From a bacterium (GTDB lineage Bacteria; Planctomycetota; Planctomycetia; Pirellulales; Pirellulaceae), in NCBI GenBank assembly GCA_016124445.1, contig WGNR01000017.1, positions 1 through 64,000 of the forward strand: DNA of 64,000 nt. The letters are read 5' to 3'. Made by a program: the position numbers and the translations under genes. The notes beneath the pieces are model-generated. The model ran no database searches, was not told where the DNA came from, and saw nothing but the letters and a program-made list of their open reading frames with translations. This document shows, piece after piece, positions 45,201 through 55,000 of the stretch (positions within the stretch are counted from its first letter, which is position 1; each line of letters opens with the position of its first letter).

Positions 45201-47515
45201 ATCGAGCGATGGAAGATTTCTGGGGCAACGATCCGGTTGATCCCTACTTCCAGCGTCTGGCCCGGGATTACCTGGCACCTTTCCGCCAGGAACCACTCAA
45301 CGCGACCAGCCAGCTCGCCGCGAAAGTCATTCCTGATTTGCAGCAACTTCGGGAAGACTACGCCAGTTGGGTTATCGTCGACAATCCGGATGAAATGATC
45401 AGCGATACCAGCGACGAGATTCGTCACAAGATGAAGTTCCACTTCCCCAAGGCAATTCCCTCCGGTCTCGCGGCAATCGATTTGCTTATCAACCAAGGCC
45501 AGGCCATTTCGGTAGCGAGTTCCTCAGGCAATCCTCAGGTGACACATACTTTCAGCACCCAGCCAGACGGCATCTATCAATCTGAGCGTCCTTTCCTGCA
45601 AATCATTCCGATGAAGAAGGTCGAGGAGACAACCTCGACGACCGAACAGGTTCGGTTCCGCGGCAACGTTCGTCGCTTTCCGCTGGAAATCTCTGGAACC
45701 AAGCGTCCCAACAGCGTCACCCAGATCGTCGACTTCAACCCGTTCCCCTTTCGCCAGCCAACCGTTTCGGTTTCCGGCCAAATGAAAACCACGGCTGACG
45801 TGATCTTCATCCTCGATTGCTCGGCCTCGATGGCAAACATGGTCGAAATGAAGCCGCCCGCGTCGCGAATGAATATCGCCAAGCAGGTGCTCAAAGATAT
45901 TTTGGGAACAATGGCCAGCCCCGAAGGGCAGTTCCGCGTACTCACCTACGCCTTTGGCAGCCGAGTTGGCTGGGACGACGACAACGACGTCGTCCAACGG
46001 CCAGGGATCAACGTTCCCGCCGGGATCGTTCCGGCGAACGACGTGATGACGTTAGTCAACTCTGAACTGGCATCTCTCTTGAATCGTTCTCCGCAGCGGA
46101 ACGAGCCAGGCGTCGACGTGGCCCGGATTCAGGACGCGATCGAGCAATTAGAAGCCTTCGGAGAAACGCCGCTTTACTTCTCGATCTACGAAGCACTTCA
46201 GCAGGTCGATCCGAGTAAACCGACGCAGATCATTGTGATCACGGACGGTGCCAACGATCAGGCCGACGATCCCAGCAGCACGCCTTTCCGCAAGAGTGCC
46301 ATCAACCTGATCGACGAGTTCAAGAAGCCAAAGTACGCCAACACGCAGCTCCAGGTTGTTGGTTTCGCGATGGGCAAAAAGGCCCATAACCTGGAAACTG
46401 ATCCAAACTCGAAGCCGGACGCCAACACCTTGGCCGAGATTGCCTGGTTGGCCAAAGTCAAAGCTCACGGCGGATTCATTCCGGCCGACCAACAAATCGA
46501 GCTTCGCCGCCGGATCGAAGAGTTGGTGCAAAGCAAGATCTACTACTCAGTTCAGCGAACTGATGACCCGAGCGAACCGAAGCCGCACGCGTTTGGTTCA
46601 ATCTGGAAGTGCGAGGATCGCTTCGAGGACCAACGGCACGATTACACCGTTCGCGAGCTGCGAACCGACGATACCGCTAAGATCCAATTGCGCGGAGGCG
46701 AGAAGGTTCGTTTGCTGTACGACGACGAGATCAACCAAATGGTCTTCCAGGAAGAACCTGCCGACGAAGCGGCCCAGGCCAAGATCTCGGTGCAAGATGC
46801 CCTTGGCTACGATGGTCAGTACCTCGCTCGCGTCTTGAACTTTCAAGCTCCGCAAGCTGATTCCGGTACGCTTGAGATTCCGATTCGTTTGGAAAACATG
46901 AACAACACGCAGTTCACAGTTCGGCCATATCATATCTGGGCCGAGATTCAGCCGAGCGTGACCAATGCCTTCAAACCGAATGAACTATTCGAGAAGCGTT
47001 ACTTCAGCGACGTACTACTACGCAACGAGACTCAGTTCCCCGAGTTTTTGATCCGGCTCAACCAATGGGAACCGGCGGCCAAGTGGGCTCGCGTGAAGGT
47101 TTATACGCAGCTTGAAAGCCCTATCAAACCGGCCAAATCGATCTCGCTCGACAAACTGCTGCAGAACAACACGACGACCAGTTCGGCCGAATTGAACGCG
47201 GGGAATTTCTCGATTGAATCTTCCACCAGCCTATCGCAATACAAGTATCAGGTCGTGGTTCAGGTCACGCCGGGCAGCGATGGGATTCGCCCGCATCATG
47301 TTAGAATTGTGCCGACGCCGCCCCGGGTGCAGCGGAGCTATACGCTGGCCGGAAATGGCAGTCGAGAGATTCTTAGCATCACGCATCGTTTCATGTACGA
47401 AAGCAAAACCGACGTCGAATCGGCCGAGAAGCCCAGGATCGAGATCTGGACCCGCGATCAGCTGACTACGGGCGCTCCTTCGTTTACGGTCGACGTGCAA
47501 ATCCCTCGTTGGTAG
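42227..47515 (+). CDS. Giant single-pass membrane protein with degenerate caspase-like and vWA domains
   Basis: A 1762-residue protein with AGGAG ahead of the ATG. The N-terminal 50 residues are Ser/Lys-rich and cytoplasmic; the membrane helix is at 60-81. About 155-365 resembles a C14 caspase: WIFYLSCQGVTNYDGVAYLV has Gln181 in place of the catalytic His, and KLLVLDMGRSES has Gly242 in place of Cys, with NFGLFFGKGLMGE matching the later helix. A long helical region follows. A von Willebrand A domain at about 1190-1395 has an intact MIDAS start (ILDCSASMA) and VITDGAND. The C-terminal part is beta-rich. A pseudo-enzyme scaffold with a metal-dependent adhesion module is inferred. hcp and vgrG follow. 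Confidence 0.65.
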   Translation: MADWREGADNSKSNDQSRSGDSSSRNPSDWRKGKRGESNSGKSEKTYFQEKKSGVPKNIGILNLLLLALVTLIASFVSIVGCQPTKTPMLHLATIQHEDSLWAPNAYALEDRANFTLSMLDTSSNIDLITGQGMAAGSSEQKPWIDLNALEFTSAINNYLTMTKQPGGPRPGGWIFYLSCQGVTNYDGVAYLVAKDSRALRPGKSVEETNLVPLASILQAISKHPVVQKTPESYKLLVLDMGRSESQWSANRLYNDFPSAAKALIDDLPQDIQLANTYLLLSSSDGQKSWTNPLEGGTNFGLFFGKGLMGEANQMPDSLDDDSVSLAELDAYLKKNVDNWAVQHRNSRQTPLLLAIGAQQPPSKVLLSRVGDTQFQTKSDGPSGGSGGGSQQKRLAEMWEALSFLGDIGALRLAPARFSLLEYDLTRAESMAEGGMAYQADVTQAMKGISSSLDDLATTLAQYDRAAEHRIATTDVAFFKGSGIRRDLAARHSYILGSLACWRYMNPGPITSIPTLAALQANAEKIAAEAKATPPPKEKTKPLVCQDYYASAEFLLASFTAENQQGMTPANIALILGYLETAPNCPDTPQSDGTHVVEVEFLIMLRDFMQTLETNFDIDVSSYNATGYRNAMITALQCRRRIEQLAYAPDQRVFPWLERAINEADNTRREAEDYLFALQPEKTQQLLDPLMNESTGLVAIEAKKSRLSAAYRAIDSVRMSVPYLMEWLAHHPYSNEERQTRLAQAAVALEKSHRLADLLTPLKLEGEAGPDYSRAPVPSDALIQEIEHNYSELVRFLNRESQDILDAQGGKDRSDAETLLEIENLLRVRYVAKLSSSMVTYDRNSLREKMQAILLHPLGNTNVKSLSPSPLMLGLSSFQKGPWQLALNETSGSTDYAIAPLSPDRLGNAAVLLKDCGQTARFAKDVTQQALANALSPSREIEIFPDPANATAVSAFSGVVVSDRMQIDLNRTTPPEVDYRITRKEHLAWFAHRAMEDFWGNDPVDPYFQRLARDYLAPFRQEPLNATSQLAAKVIPDLQQLREDYASWVIVDNPDEMISDTSDEIRHKMKFHFPKAIPSGLAAIDLLINQGQAISVASSSGNPQVTHTFSTQPDGIYQSERPFLQIIPMKKVEETTSTTEQVRFRGNVRRFPLEISGTKRPNSVTQIVDFNPFPFRQPTVSVSGQMKTTADVIFILDCSASMANMVEMKPPASRMNIAKQVLKDILGTMASPEGQFRVLTYAFGSRVGWDDDNDVVQRPGINVPAGIVPANDVMTLVNSELASLLNRSPQRNEPGVDVARIQDAIEQLEAFGETPLYFSIYEALQQVDPSKPTQIIVITDGANDQADDPSSTPFRKSAINLIDEFKKPKYANTQLQVVGFAMGKKAHNLETDPNSKPDANTLAEIAWLAKVKAHGGFIPADQQIELRRRIEELVQSKIYYSVQRTDDPSEPKPHAFGSIWKCEDRFEDQRHDYTVRELRTDDTAKIQLRGGEKVRLLYDDEINQMVFQEEPADEAAQAKISVQDALGYDGQYLARVLNFQAPQADSGTLEIPIRLENMNNTQFTVRPYHIWAEIQPSVTNAFKPNELFEKRYFSDVLLRNETQFPEFLIRLNQWEPAAKWARVKVYTQLESPIKPAKSISLDKLLQNNTTTSSAELNAGNFSIESSTSLSQYKYQVVVQVTPGSDGIRPHHVRIVPTPPRVQRSYTLAGNGSREILSITHRFMYESKTDVESAEKPRIEIWTRDQLTTGAPSFTVDVQIPRW

Positions 47516-47679
47516 CTAGATCGACTCGGCGGGACCGGTAAATCCGGCCATGAAGTAACCTCTATTGCGCATCGCGGGTCAGACAACCGCGACAAATGTG
47601 CCAATCGCTACAGCCTGCCCAGCGACCCGCCAATTACCTCCAGAAGGGTTCGTGGCGACCTCTAACAGCAACGTATGAA

Positions 47680-47710
47680 TTGACAGCGAATCCCACCAAA
47701 GTCACATACT
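47680..47710 (+). promoter_or_regulatory. Putative hcp promoter
   Basis: A perfect TTGACA (47680-47685) is followed after 19 bases by CATACT (47705-47710), 84 bases ahead of the hcp ATG in a 278-bp gap. The spacer is long and the -10 weak, so this is tentative. A 60-codon frame at 47596-47778 in the same gap is not called. Confidence 0.3.
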
Positions 47711-47793
47711 GCGGCGGAATTCGCGTTGGACACAAGAGCCAAAGCCGATTCCGTCGTATTCGTTACATTTCAAGTTAGAGGGAGAGATAAGTA

Positions 47794-48285
47794 ATGGCTG
47801 GTTTTCTGTTTATCGATGGCATTCCTGGTCAGAGTGGCGACGCCGAACACAAGAACTGGATCAACCTGCACTCGATCAGCGAAAGCATTTCGCGCATGAT
47901 CTCGCGCGGTGGTTCAGGTTCAAGCCGTAACGTTCAGAGCGCCATCTTTGACGACCTGATCTGCGTCAAAGAACTCGACAAGTCGACCCCGAAGCTGATC
48001 GAATCGATGGCTGCCGGTACCGTTCACCCGATGGTCAAGATCGACCTGTGCCAGTCGCTAGGTGACAAGTCGAAGCGTCTTCCTTACCTGCAGTTCCAAC
48101 TGAAGCAGGTCATCATCACCAGCTACAACTTCAACGCCACCGTCGATGACGACGGCACGGTTCCGACCGAATCGTTCGCGTTGAACTTTGAAGAAGCCAA
48201 GTGGACCTTCAACCAGTACTCGAAGGATGGCTCGAACCAGGGTAAGGTCGAAGCCAACTGGAAGGTCGAAGAAGGTTCCAGCTAG
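47794..48285 (+). CDS. hcp: Hcp-family type VI secretion tube protein
   Basis: It has 163 residues, the family length, with GGGAG before the ATG. AGFLFIDGIPGQSGDAEHKN is the Hcp opening strand (G-x-x-G-x-S-x-D-x-x-H-K), and KELDKSTPKLIESMAAGTVH, QVIITSYNF and TESFALNFEEAKWTF complete the barrel pattern. It should form hexameric rings stacked as the inner tube of a T6SS needle. The gene has its own terminator before vgrG, as expected for a product needed in large excess. No sheath genes (tssB, tssC) are in the window. Confidence 0.93.
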   Translation: MAGFLFIDGIPGQSGDAEHKNWINLHSISESISRMISRGGSGSSRNVQSAIFDDLICVKELDKSTPKLIESMAAGTVHPMVKIDLCQSLGDKSKRLPYLQFQLKQVIITSYNFNATVDDDGTVPTESFALNFEEAKWTFNQYSKDGSNQGKVEANWKVEEGSS

Positions 48286-48303
48286 TACGCCCGGACCTAA
48301 CTG

Positions 48304-48343
48304 GCGCAAGGGAGACCGCATGGCGTTTCCCTTGCGCTTTTTT
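48304..48343 (+). terminator. Terminator or attenuator between hcp and vgrG
   Basis: A perfect 10-bp stem, GCGCAAGGGA / TCCCTTGCGC (48304-48313 and 48328-48337), has a 14-base loop followed by six T. It is placed 19 bases after the hcp stop and 29 bases before vgrG. Confidence 0.88.
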
Positions 48344-48371
48344 ATTTCGCGCCCGCCTGATAGTTGTCAAC

Positions 48372-50720
48372 ATGCCTGCGACACTGAGCCAAGCCCAAGA
48401 GCACCGCGCCTACGCCCTGGAAGACAGCCTGGGCGATGACTTCTACTTGTTGTCGTTCACCGGCAACGAAGGGATCTCGCGGTTGTTCCACTACCAACTC
48501 TCGCTGGTATCGCGGCGGGCTGACATGCAGCACAAGCCGGAAGAGGTCATCAACAAGCAAGTCAAGTTGCGACTGGACGTCGGCGACTCTGGCAAGCGAT
48601 ACCTCAAAGGCTACATCAATCGCTTCTCGGCCGAGTACCAGGCCGGTACGATTGTCGATTTTCATGCCGAGATGGTACCCTGGCTCTGGTTTCTGACCCA
48701 GACATCCGATTGCCGAATCTTCGAGAACATGTCGATCCCCGACATCATCGAGAAGGTCTTTCACAGCGATCCGATCAGCGACATTGCCAAATTCGATTTG
48801 AAGTTACAGAAGAGCTATCCAAAGCTCGAATACTGCGTGCAATACCGCGAAACCGACTTCAACTTCGTCAGCCGCTTGATGGAACAGGCCGGCATCTTCT
48901 ACTTCTTCGATAGCTCCGGCGACGGCTCGAACAGCGACAAGCTGATCCTGGCCGACAACGCCCAAGCCTATTTCGATGCCACCGAGAAAACCGCCTATCA
49001 GCGCACCACCTCGGCCGGCACGCATGGCACTCAGCCTGAAATCATCGACTGGGAACACCGCTACGAGTTCGTTTCCGGCAAGTGGGCCCATGCCGACCAT
49101 ACGTTCAAAGAACCATACGAAAACTTCGAGAAAGACGCGGAGACCAAGATCAGCAACTCGCTGAGTTCCGACTTCAAGAAGTACGAGATGTACGACTTCC
49201 CTGGCGAATTCGTTGATTCGACAACCTCCAGCCAGGCCAGCACGCATTCGACCGACCTGGCAAAAGTTCGGATGAGTGAGGAAGAGCACTCTTTCAGCCG
49301 CGTCTACGCCACCAGCGATTGCGCCTCATTCACCGCCGGATCAAAGTTCACGCTCAAGTCGAAGAGGACACCTCAAGACAACGGCAAGTCTTTCGCAATT
49401 GTTTCGTTGCAGCACAGCGGCACCAACCCGAACTACACCACCGGGCCAGCCGCCGGAACGAAATACACCAACGCGATCGTTTGCATTCCGGAAGATGTCG
49501 TCTTCAATCCGCCCCGGACAACGCCCAAACCGATGGTCGCCGGTATTCAAACAGCCACGGTGATCGGCCCATCCGGCGAAGAGATTCATACGGACGAATA
49601 TGCCCGGATCAAATGCCTGTTCCATTGGGCCCGTCCGAAAAACAACAACCGCAAACAACCCGACACTGAGACCTCGTGCTGGGTCCGCGTTGCCCAGGCC
49701 TCGGCGGGCAAGAAGTGGGGCTTCCTTTCGATTCCCCGCGTCGGTCAGGAAGTGGTGGTCGACTTCTTGGACGGCAACCCTGATCGACCGCTTGTTGTTG
49801 GTTCGGTTTACAACGAAATCCAGAAAACCGCCTACAACCTGCCGGACGACAAGGCCAAGACCTACTTCAAGACCAACAGCACGCCGGGCGGCAAGGGCTT
49901 CAACGAGCTTTATTTCGACGACAAGGCGGACAAAGAACGCATCTTTCTGCATGCTCAGAAAGACCTCGACGTTCAGGTCAAAAACGATTCCCGCAATCGT
50001 ACGCTCGGCAACCGCTCGCAGATCATCGGTCAGGAAAAGGATGGCACGAAGACCGGCTGGCAGCGCGAGCAGGTCTACCAAAACAAAGAGATCAACGTCA
50101 AAGGCAACCAGATCGAGCACATCGAAGGCTGCCAGCAATGGATGATCGGCAACGGCGACGATTCCAACGGCGGGAAGTTGGACATGGTGGTTGCCAAGAG
50201 CGTCGGGGTGTCGATTGGCTCGGATGGCTCCGGCCTGACCAACGATGGCAGCGCGAAGACCTGGATCAAAGGTTCGCAGCACTTCACCGTCGACGGAGAC
50301 TGGAAGCAGAAGTCGAGCAGCCTGCATGTCGATGCCAGTGGAGCCTACAACGCCAAAGCAGGTTCCAGCTACAGCTTGGATGCCGGAGAGAACATCAATG
50401 CCAAAGCAGGCTCGAACCTGAATCAGTCGGCCGGCATGACTTTGAACCTAAAGGCGGGGATGACGCTCAATATCGAAGCCGGTACCAGCCTTTCGCTGAA
50501 GGTTGGGGGCAACTTCATCAACATCAACCCGGCTGGCGTCTTCATTCAGGGAACGTTGGTCAACATCAACAGTGGCGGTTCGGCTACTTCAGCCGATGAG
50601 GCGAGTCCCACTTCGCCGGAATCTCCCGAGAAGCCGGAACAGAACGTAACCAAGGCGAATCCCAACGTACCTGATGCGGCCCACGACGAAGAAACGGGCT
50701 TCAAATCCTGCCCAGAATAG
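48372..50720 (+). CDS. vgrG: VgrG-family type VI secretion spike protein
   Basis: It has 782 residues. The N-terminal gp27-like part has YLLSFTGNEGISRLFHYQLS and YCVQYRETDFNFVSRLMEQA, a hallmark of VgrG. The gp5 OB-fold has ARIKCLFHWARP and GKKWGFLSIPRVGQEVVVDF. The C-terminal triple beta-helix needle (about 600-735) has repeated strands such as LNLKAGMTLNIEAGTSLSLK. A Ser/Pro/Glu-rich tail of about 50 residues ends with DEETGFKSCPE and may contact a PAAR tip or effector. No PAAR or toxin gene follows: a convergent FHA gene begins its stop 3 bases later. Confidence 0.93.
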   Translation: MPATLSQAQEHRAYALEDSLGDDFYLLSFTGNEGISRLFHYQLSLVSRRADMQHKPEEVINKQVKLRLDVGDSGKRYLKGYINRFSAEYQAGTIVDFHAEMVPWLWFLTQTSDCRIFENMSIPDIIEKVFHSDPISDIAKFDLKLQKSYPKLEYCVQYRETDFNFVSRLMEQAGIFYFFDSSGDGSNSDKLILADNAQAYFDATEKTAYQRTTSAGTHGTQPEIIDWEHRYEFVSGKWAHADHTFKEPYENFEKDAETKISNSLSSDFKKYEMYDFPGEFVDSTTSSQASTHSTDLAKVRMSEEEHSFSRVYATSDCASFTAGSKFTLKSKRTPQDNGKSFAIVSLQHSGTNPNYTTGPAAGTKYTNAIVCIPEDVVFNPPRTTPKPMVAGIQTATVIGPSGEEIHTDEYARIKCLFHWARPKNNNRKQPDTETSCWVRVAQASAGKKWGFLSIPRVGQEVVVDFLDGNPDRPLVVGSVYNEIQKTAYNLPDDKAKTYFKTNSTPGGKGFNELYFDDKADKERIFLHAQKDLDVQVKNDSRNRTLGNRSQIIGQEKDGTKTGWQREQVYQNKEINVKGNQIEHIEGCQQWMIGNGDDSNGGKLDMVVAKSVGVSIGSDGSGLTNDGSAKTWIKGSQHFTVDGDWKQKSSSLHVDASGAYNAKAGSSYSLDAGENINAKAGSNLNQSAGMTLNLKAGMTLNIEAGTSLSLKVGGNFININPAGVFIQGTLVNINSGGSATSADEASPTSPESPEKPEQNVTKANPNVPDAAHDEETGFKSCPE

Positions 50721-50723
50721 GCA

Positions 50724-51908
50724 TTAGCCGACCAATTCCGGTGGGCATGGCAAGCCGAGCGTTCGCCAAGTGCGAATCTCGGAGTCATTCTTGAAAATCA
50801 CCCAGCGAGCTCCGCGTTCGATTTCCAGCAACAGTGCCGAGACCCCGTCGAACAATCCGCTGGAGGTAAACTGGCTGTCGGAATAGAGGTGATTGAGCAG
50901 CTGCGACGGACTCGCCAGTTGTTCGTTGAGCTTATAAACGAGGCTCGTGAAATCGGTCTTATTCAACTGGCTGGCCATGCAGATCATGGCATCTTGGCCC
51001 CACGCTTGCCGCAGTAGCGAATAAAACGAGGCTGTTTCCTGCTTGGCAATCAGCAGTAGTGAATTGGAAATCTGAACGCCACCGGCAGCGATCGCTTCGT
51101 TGTAGAAGGTCGTTTTTTGCTGCGGCTGCAAACGGCTGAAATTCACCACCGCATACAGAAAGCGATTATGGCCGATGAACTCCGCCACATCGGTCGGCGG
51201 CTTCGCTTCATTTCGTGGACAGAAGTAGGTCATCCCCGAGGGAGCCTTTCGCGTTTCGTAGCGGATCTGCATACTCCGCGGGGCTTCAATCGAACGCTGC
51301 GGAACAGATGGGTTGGTTGGAAGCTGGCTGCTGTCGGATAGTGGCAGCGGCCGTGAACCGGGGAAGTCGCTTCCCAACCCTGCCCTGCGGCGAGCATCTT
51401 TGAACGAGCCACTGCTCAAACGCGGATAGTCCTGAGCCGATGGCGAGTCCTGCTTTGCTTCCGGATGGACAAACAGCGAATCGCTTTGCGGAACGATTGG
51501 CTCGGTTTGATCGTACTCGGTGTACTTCGGATTCGCGAGCGGCCCTTCGGCCGAAAGGTAATAGTTGTCACCGTTCGATTCGGAAGGGGTGTCAGTACCA
51601 GTTGGCTCGCTGATCACGACCAACTGGAACTGAGTCTTGCCTGCCACGATGACATCGCCATCATGCAGTTGGAGCGAGTCACTTACCTTGGCGCCGTTGA
51701 CGAAGGTTCCATTGCGACTCTGCAGATCCTTCAGGAAGATCCGCCCCGCTTCGCAGGCAACAGAGAAATGCATGCCAGAGATATGGGGATCGTCTGGAAC
51801 GGTCACATCACACCGGACCGAACGACCAATGCGCACCGGACTTTTATCGTCGAGCGACACTCGACGACTGCCGAAATTCATGGAGTAGATCTGAAGCGCA
51901 AATCTCAA
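50724..51908 (-). CDS. FHA-domain protein, paralogue of the one at 32-34 kb
   Basis: It has 394 residues from a TTG start at 51908. I keep this start because it puts the FHA residues at Arg29 (RIGRSVRCD), Ser44, His47 (ISGMHF) and Asn66 (SRNGT), the same numbers as in the paralogue; an ATG nine codons later would cut the first strand. No Shine-Dalgarno site is adjacent; an AAGGAGG lies about 40 bases upstream. A Ser/Pro linker (about 100-225) leads to a C-terminal domain of about 170 residues with YSLLRQAWGQDAMICMAS, parallel to FREIIEQMWGHDAISCAF in the paralogue. It directly follows vgrG in convergent orientation and is probably a phosphothreonine-reading partner of the kinase upstream. Confidence 0.75.
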   Translation of the reverse strand: MRFALQIYSMNFGSRRVSLDDKSPVRIGRSVRCDVTVPDDPHISGMHFSVACEAGRIFLKDLQSRNGTFVNGAKVSDSLQLHDGDVIVAGKTQFQLVVISEPTGTDTPSESNGDNYYLSAEGPLANPKYTEYDQTEPIVPQSDSLFVHPEAKQDSPSAQDYPRLSSGSFKDARRRAGLGSDFPGSRPLPLSDSSQLPTNPSVPQRSIEAPRSMQIRYETRKAPSGMTYFCPRNEAKPPTDVAEFIGHNRFLYAVVNFSRLQPQQKTTFYNEAIAAGGVQISNSLLLIAKQETASFYSLLRQAWGQDAMICMASQLNKTDFTSLVYKLNEQLASPSQLLNHLYSDSQFTSSGLFDGVSALLLEIERGARWVIFKNDSEIRTWRTLGLPCPPELVG

Positions 51909-52097
51909 CGGAGCAAACTCACGTAAGAGCTTGAGAGACCAAAACTTTTATGGCCCTCCTTAACCGCCAATATAATTATCCAACAACTCGGAATTATCTT
52001 CCCAGTTTTTTTCCCGTTTCCAGGGCCGAATTACCGAAATTGCGGGTAACTGACGAAGATTTTCTTTGAAACATCATCGACAGTTGAAGTCGACTCG

Positions 52098-55000
52098 CTA
52101 TCGCTGCCGGGCAGGCCGCTCGCTGAAGAGGACTCCCTCAGGCTGCAAACCCTGTTTTTCAACGACTTTCGCGTTCTCATCGGGCAGGTCGGTCGTAAAC
52201 CACAAAATGGCCGACCGATCGATCGACGAGGTCAGCAGCATTCGGCTATCGGGTGAAAACATAATCGAACTAATCTCTTTGCGATGACCCTTGAGCGGGA
52301 CGAACTGCTGAATATGTAATTCCATCGGCTTGTTTTCATCATCATCCGCTCCCTCGGGATGTTTCGGGCGATCGATAAACCAAACAGTCAACGCTCCGTC
52401 AAAACTACCAGTCACCAGGCGTTGGCCAGTCGTCGAAAACGCCGCGGCCGTCACGTCGGTGGAGTGCCCTTCCAAAATACGGGGCTTGGTCATCGCCCAC
52501 TGGTCGATCGACAGGTCGGCCCATAAGCGGACAAATCGATCGGAACTGGTCGCCACGAAACGCGTGCCATCTTTGGACACGGCCAAGCTTCGGTAGCGGC
52601 CCGCATGCTGGGCAAACGACTCTCCGGCCAACGTCCAGGTTCCACTGACGATGCGTTGAAGCGTGCCGACCAGGTGCTCGCTGCCGTCGGCATCGGGCAA
52701 GAGCCGACTGCTGGCCACCATGAGCGACTGCTGCGGAGCAGAAGGAACCCAGACCAGCGAATCGATCGAAGCATCGCCAAAGGGAACGTTCGCCACGATC
52801 GCTTCTTTCGCCAGATCGATCACGGAAACAAACCCGGCACTGCCTCCCACCGCCAGCATGTCCCCTTCCAGCGACGCGGCTTGCAGCGTTTGATACTGGA
52901 CATCGTACTCGCGAATCATCAAACCAGATTGACCGTCCCAGACACGGACCAGCCCGTCGTCGTGTACCGAGACAATCTGTCGATCCTGGTTAATGTATCC
53001 ACAAAAGATCACACCGCGCGTCGGCGCCATGCGAGCAACGCTTTGCTGTTTGGCCAAATCCCAAAGTTCAACATCACGGTTACTGTACGAGACTAAGATC
53101 TCTCCCGGATGCTCCGGGTAGACATCAACCATCACCGCGACCCGTGCCGCGGTGCTGGTGGCGTCGGTTCCCTTACGTGCAAACTGAAGCAACTGGCACT
53201 CCTGCTGTCCAACCTGCCAACAGCCAACGTCGTGATCGCCGGGGCGATGCTGCTGCACAAAGTAGACATGTTTCAGGTCCGCTGTGATCGATGGAAATGC
53301 GGCCAGGCCAGTACACGTTACCTGCTGTATTGGCCGCTCAGGCTGATCGAGCGCGAAGAGACTAATCACAGTCTGCTTCGACTCCGGCGGCTCGGTCCCT
53401 TCCACCTCGGCAATCAACGTATCGTTGTAGGTCATCACCAGGTGAGAATTGTCAGGCGACAGAGCAAACTGCAAAAATGGCAATCCGTTTTCCTGCGTGG
53501 GAAACCGCTGGAGTTTTCGATCGCTGATAAAGTCAACCATCTCCAGGTAGCCGTCGTTTCGGCCAGAGTTGTAGCCCAACAGAAGCTGGTTGTCGGAACG
53601 GAACGCAATTTGCCGTACGATCCCCGAATCGACCTTCCAGACCTCTTGGCCCAATTGTTTGTCGGCTGCACTTGGCGTGCGGTAAACCTTCACGCCGTTC
53701 CGACTGCGAATGCCCAGATAGTGCCCACTGGGAGCGACCGCCAGTTCCTGAACCTGGTTTAAATCGAACGTGGTTTGTACGTTGAAAATCGTCTTGCCAT
53801 GCGAATCGGAGCAACGGATCAGCGAGTGCTGGCCCCCCTTTCCGTCGGCGGCCACATCCAGATAGATAAAGTGATCGGTCGCGGGGACCGCGGCCACACG
53901 GTACGAGCCCCCTTGGGTTCGATCATGCCAGACGGCCCGCTGAGTGGCAATTTCCCAGACCGTTACCCCAACGTTCGGATCGGCCGTTACCATGTGCTTG
54001 CCATCACCGAGCGGCACGGAAGCCGCCTTCTTGGCGATGTTCTGATTGATCCAATCTCCCATCGACAACACCAGCAGCGGTTTGTCGCCACTTTCGGTGC
54101 TGCTCCAAACCTGGGTTTGGCCCGAACGATCGCCGGTGACAAATTGCCTGCCACTCTCGGAGAAACCAGCCCACAAAACACTGTTAGCCAGGTCCAACTC
54201 CAATCGATCTTGATAGTTTTTATAGTCCCAGAAACGAGCCGTCTTATCTTCCGAGACTGAAATCAACTTGGGCTTTTTCGGATCCAAGGCACAATCGAGA
54301 ACCGTTCCCTGGTGACCACGCAGCGTCTTGTAGTGTCGCAAGCCGCCCGAGTGCGGCTCGAAGTGGAACAACTCGATTGAGCCGTCCGCCAAGGCAGCGG
54401 CCAGCAGATTGGTTTTCGGGTCGAAGCGAAGTCGATTCGTTTGTCCTGGCAGCGCGAAGTAAATCTGGGTCTTCTGCTGCGAAACCGTCCAGACCTCCAG
54501 GCTGCCGTCTCCCAATGCCAAGGCGATGTGATCGGGCGAAAGATACGCGCAATGCACGATGCGATCATCGGTTTGCAGCTGGATCGGATCGGCCTGGGAA
54601 CCATTCACCGGATTGATCTTGGCGCGGTATTCCCCGCGAGATTCCTGGGCATGGACGTAATGCGTCCCATCAGGCGAGATCGACAGGTCGAAGACATTGT
54701 CAACGTGAACCAGCGAAGTGCTGCTTAAGTCGCTTTGGTTGATCCGGAAGCAACGACCACTGACAGCAACCATCGCCGTCCCCGGACTACCTGGGATGAA
54801 TTCGATCGCACTGACCGCCGGATAGGTTGAAAAGGGATTCAAGTTCTTCAGAGTCACTGTCTGCGGCTTTCCCTGCATCGGCCAGACTTGCAAGTACCGC
54901 TGCGGGTTGTCGGTTCCGATCCAAAGCTCACGGCCATCGTCCGAAAAATTCAGGCAGGTAATATGGCAATCGGTAATCGGCAGATGACTCGGCATGACAC

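Noticed and set aside
35930..47515. Giant proteins as TssM/IcmF
   Set aside because: They have one membrane helix and no IcmF GTPase-like or conserved TssM motifs, so at most a functional analogue can be suggested.
47596..47778. 60-codon frame before hcp
   Set aside because: No homology or ribosome binding site; it overlaps the putative hcp promoter.
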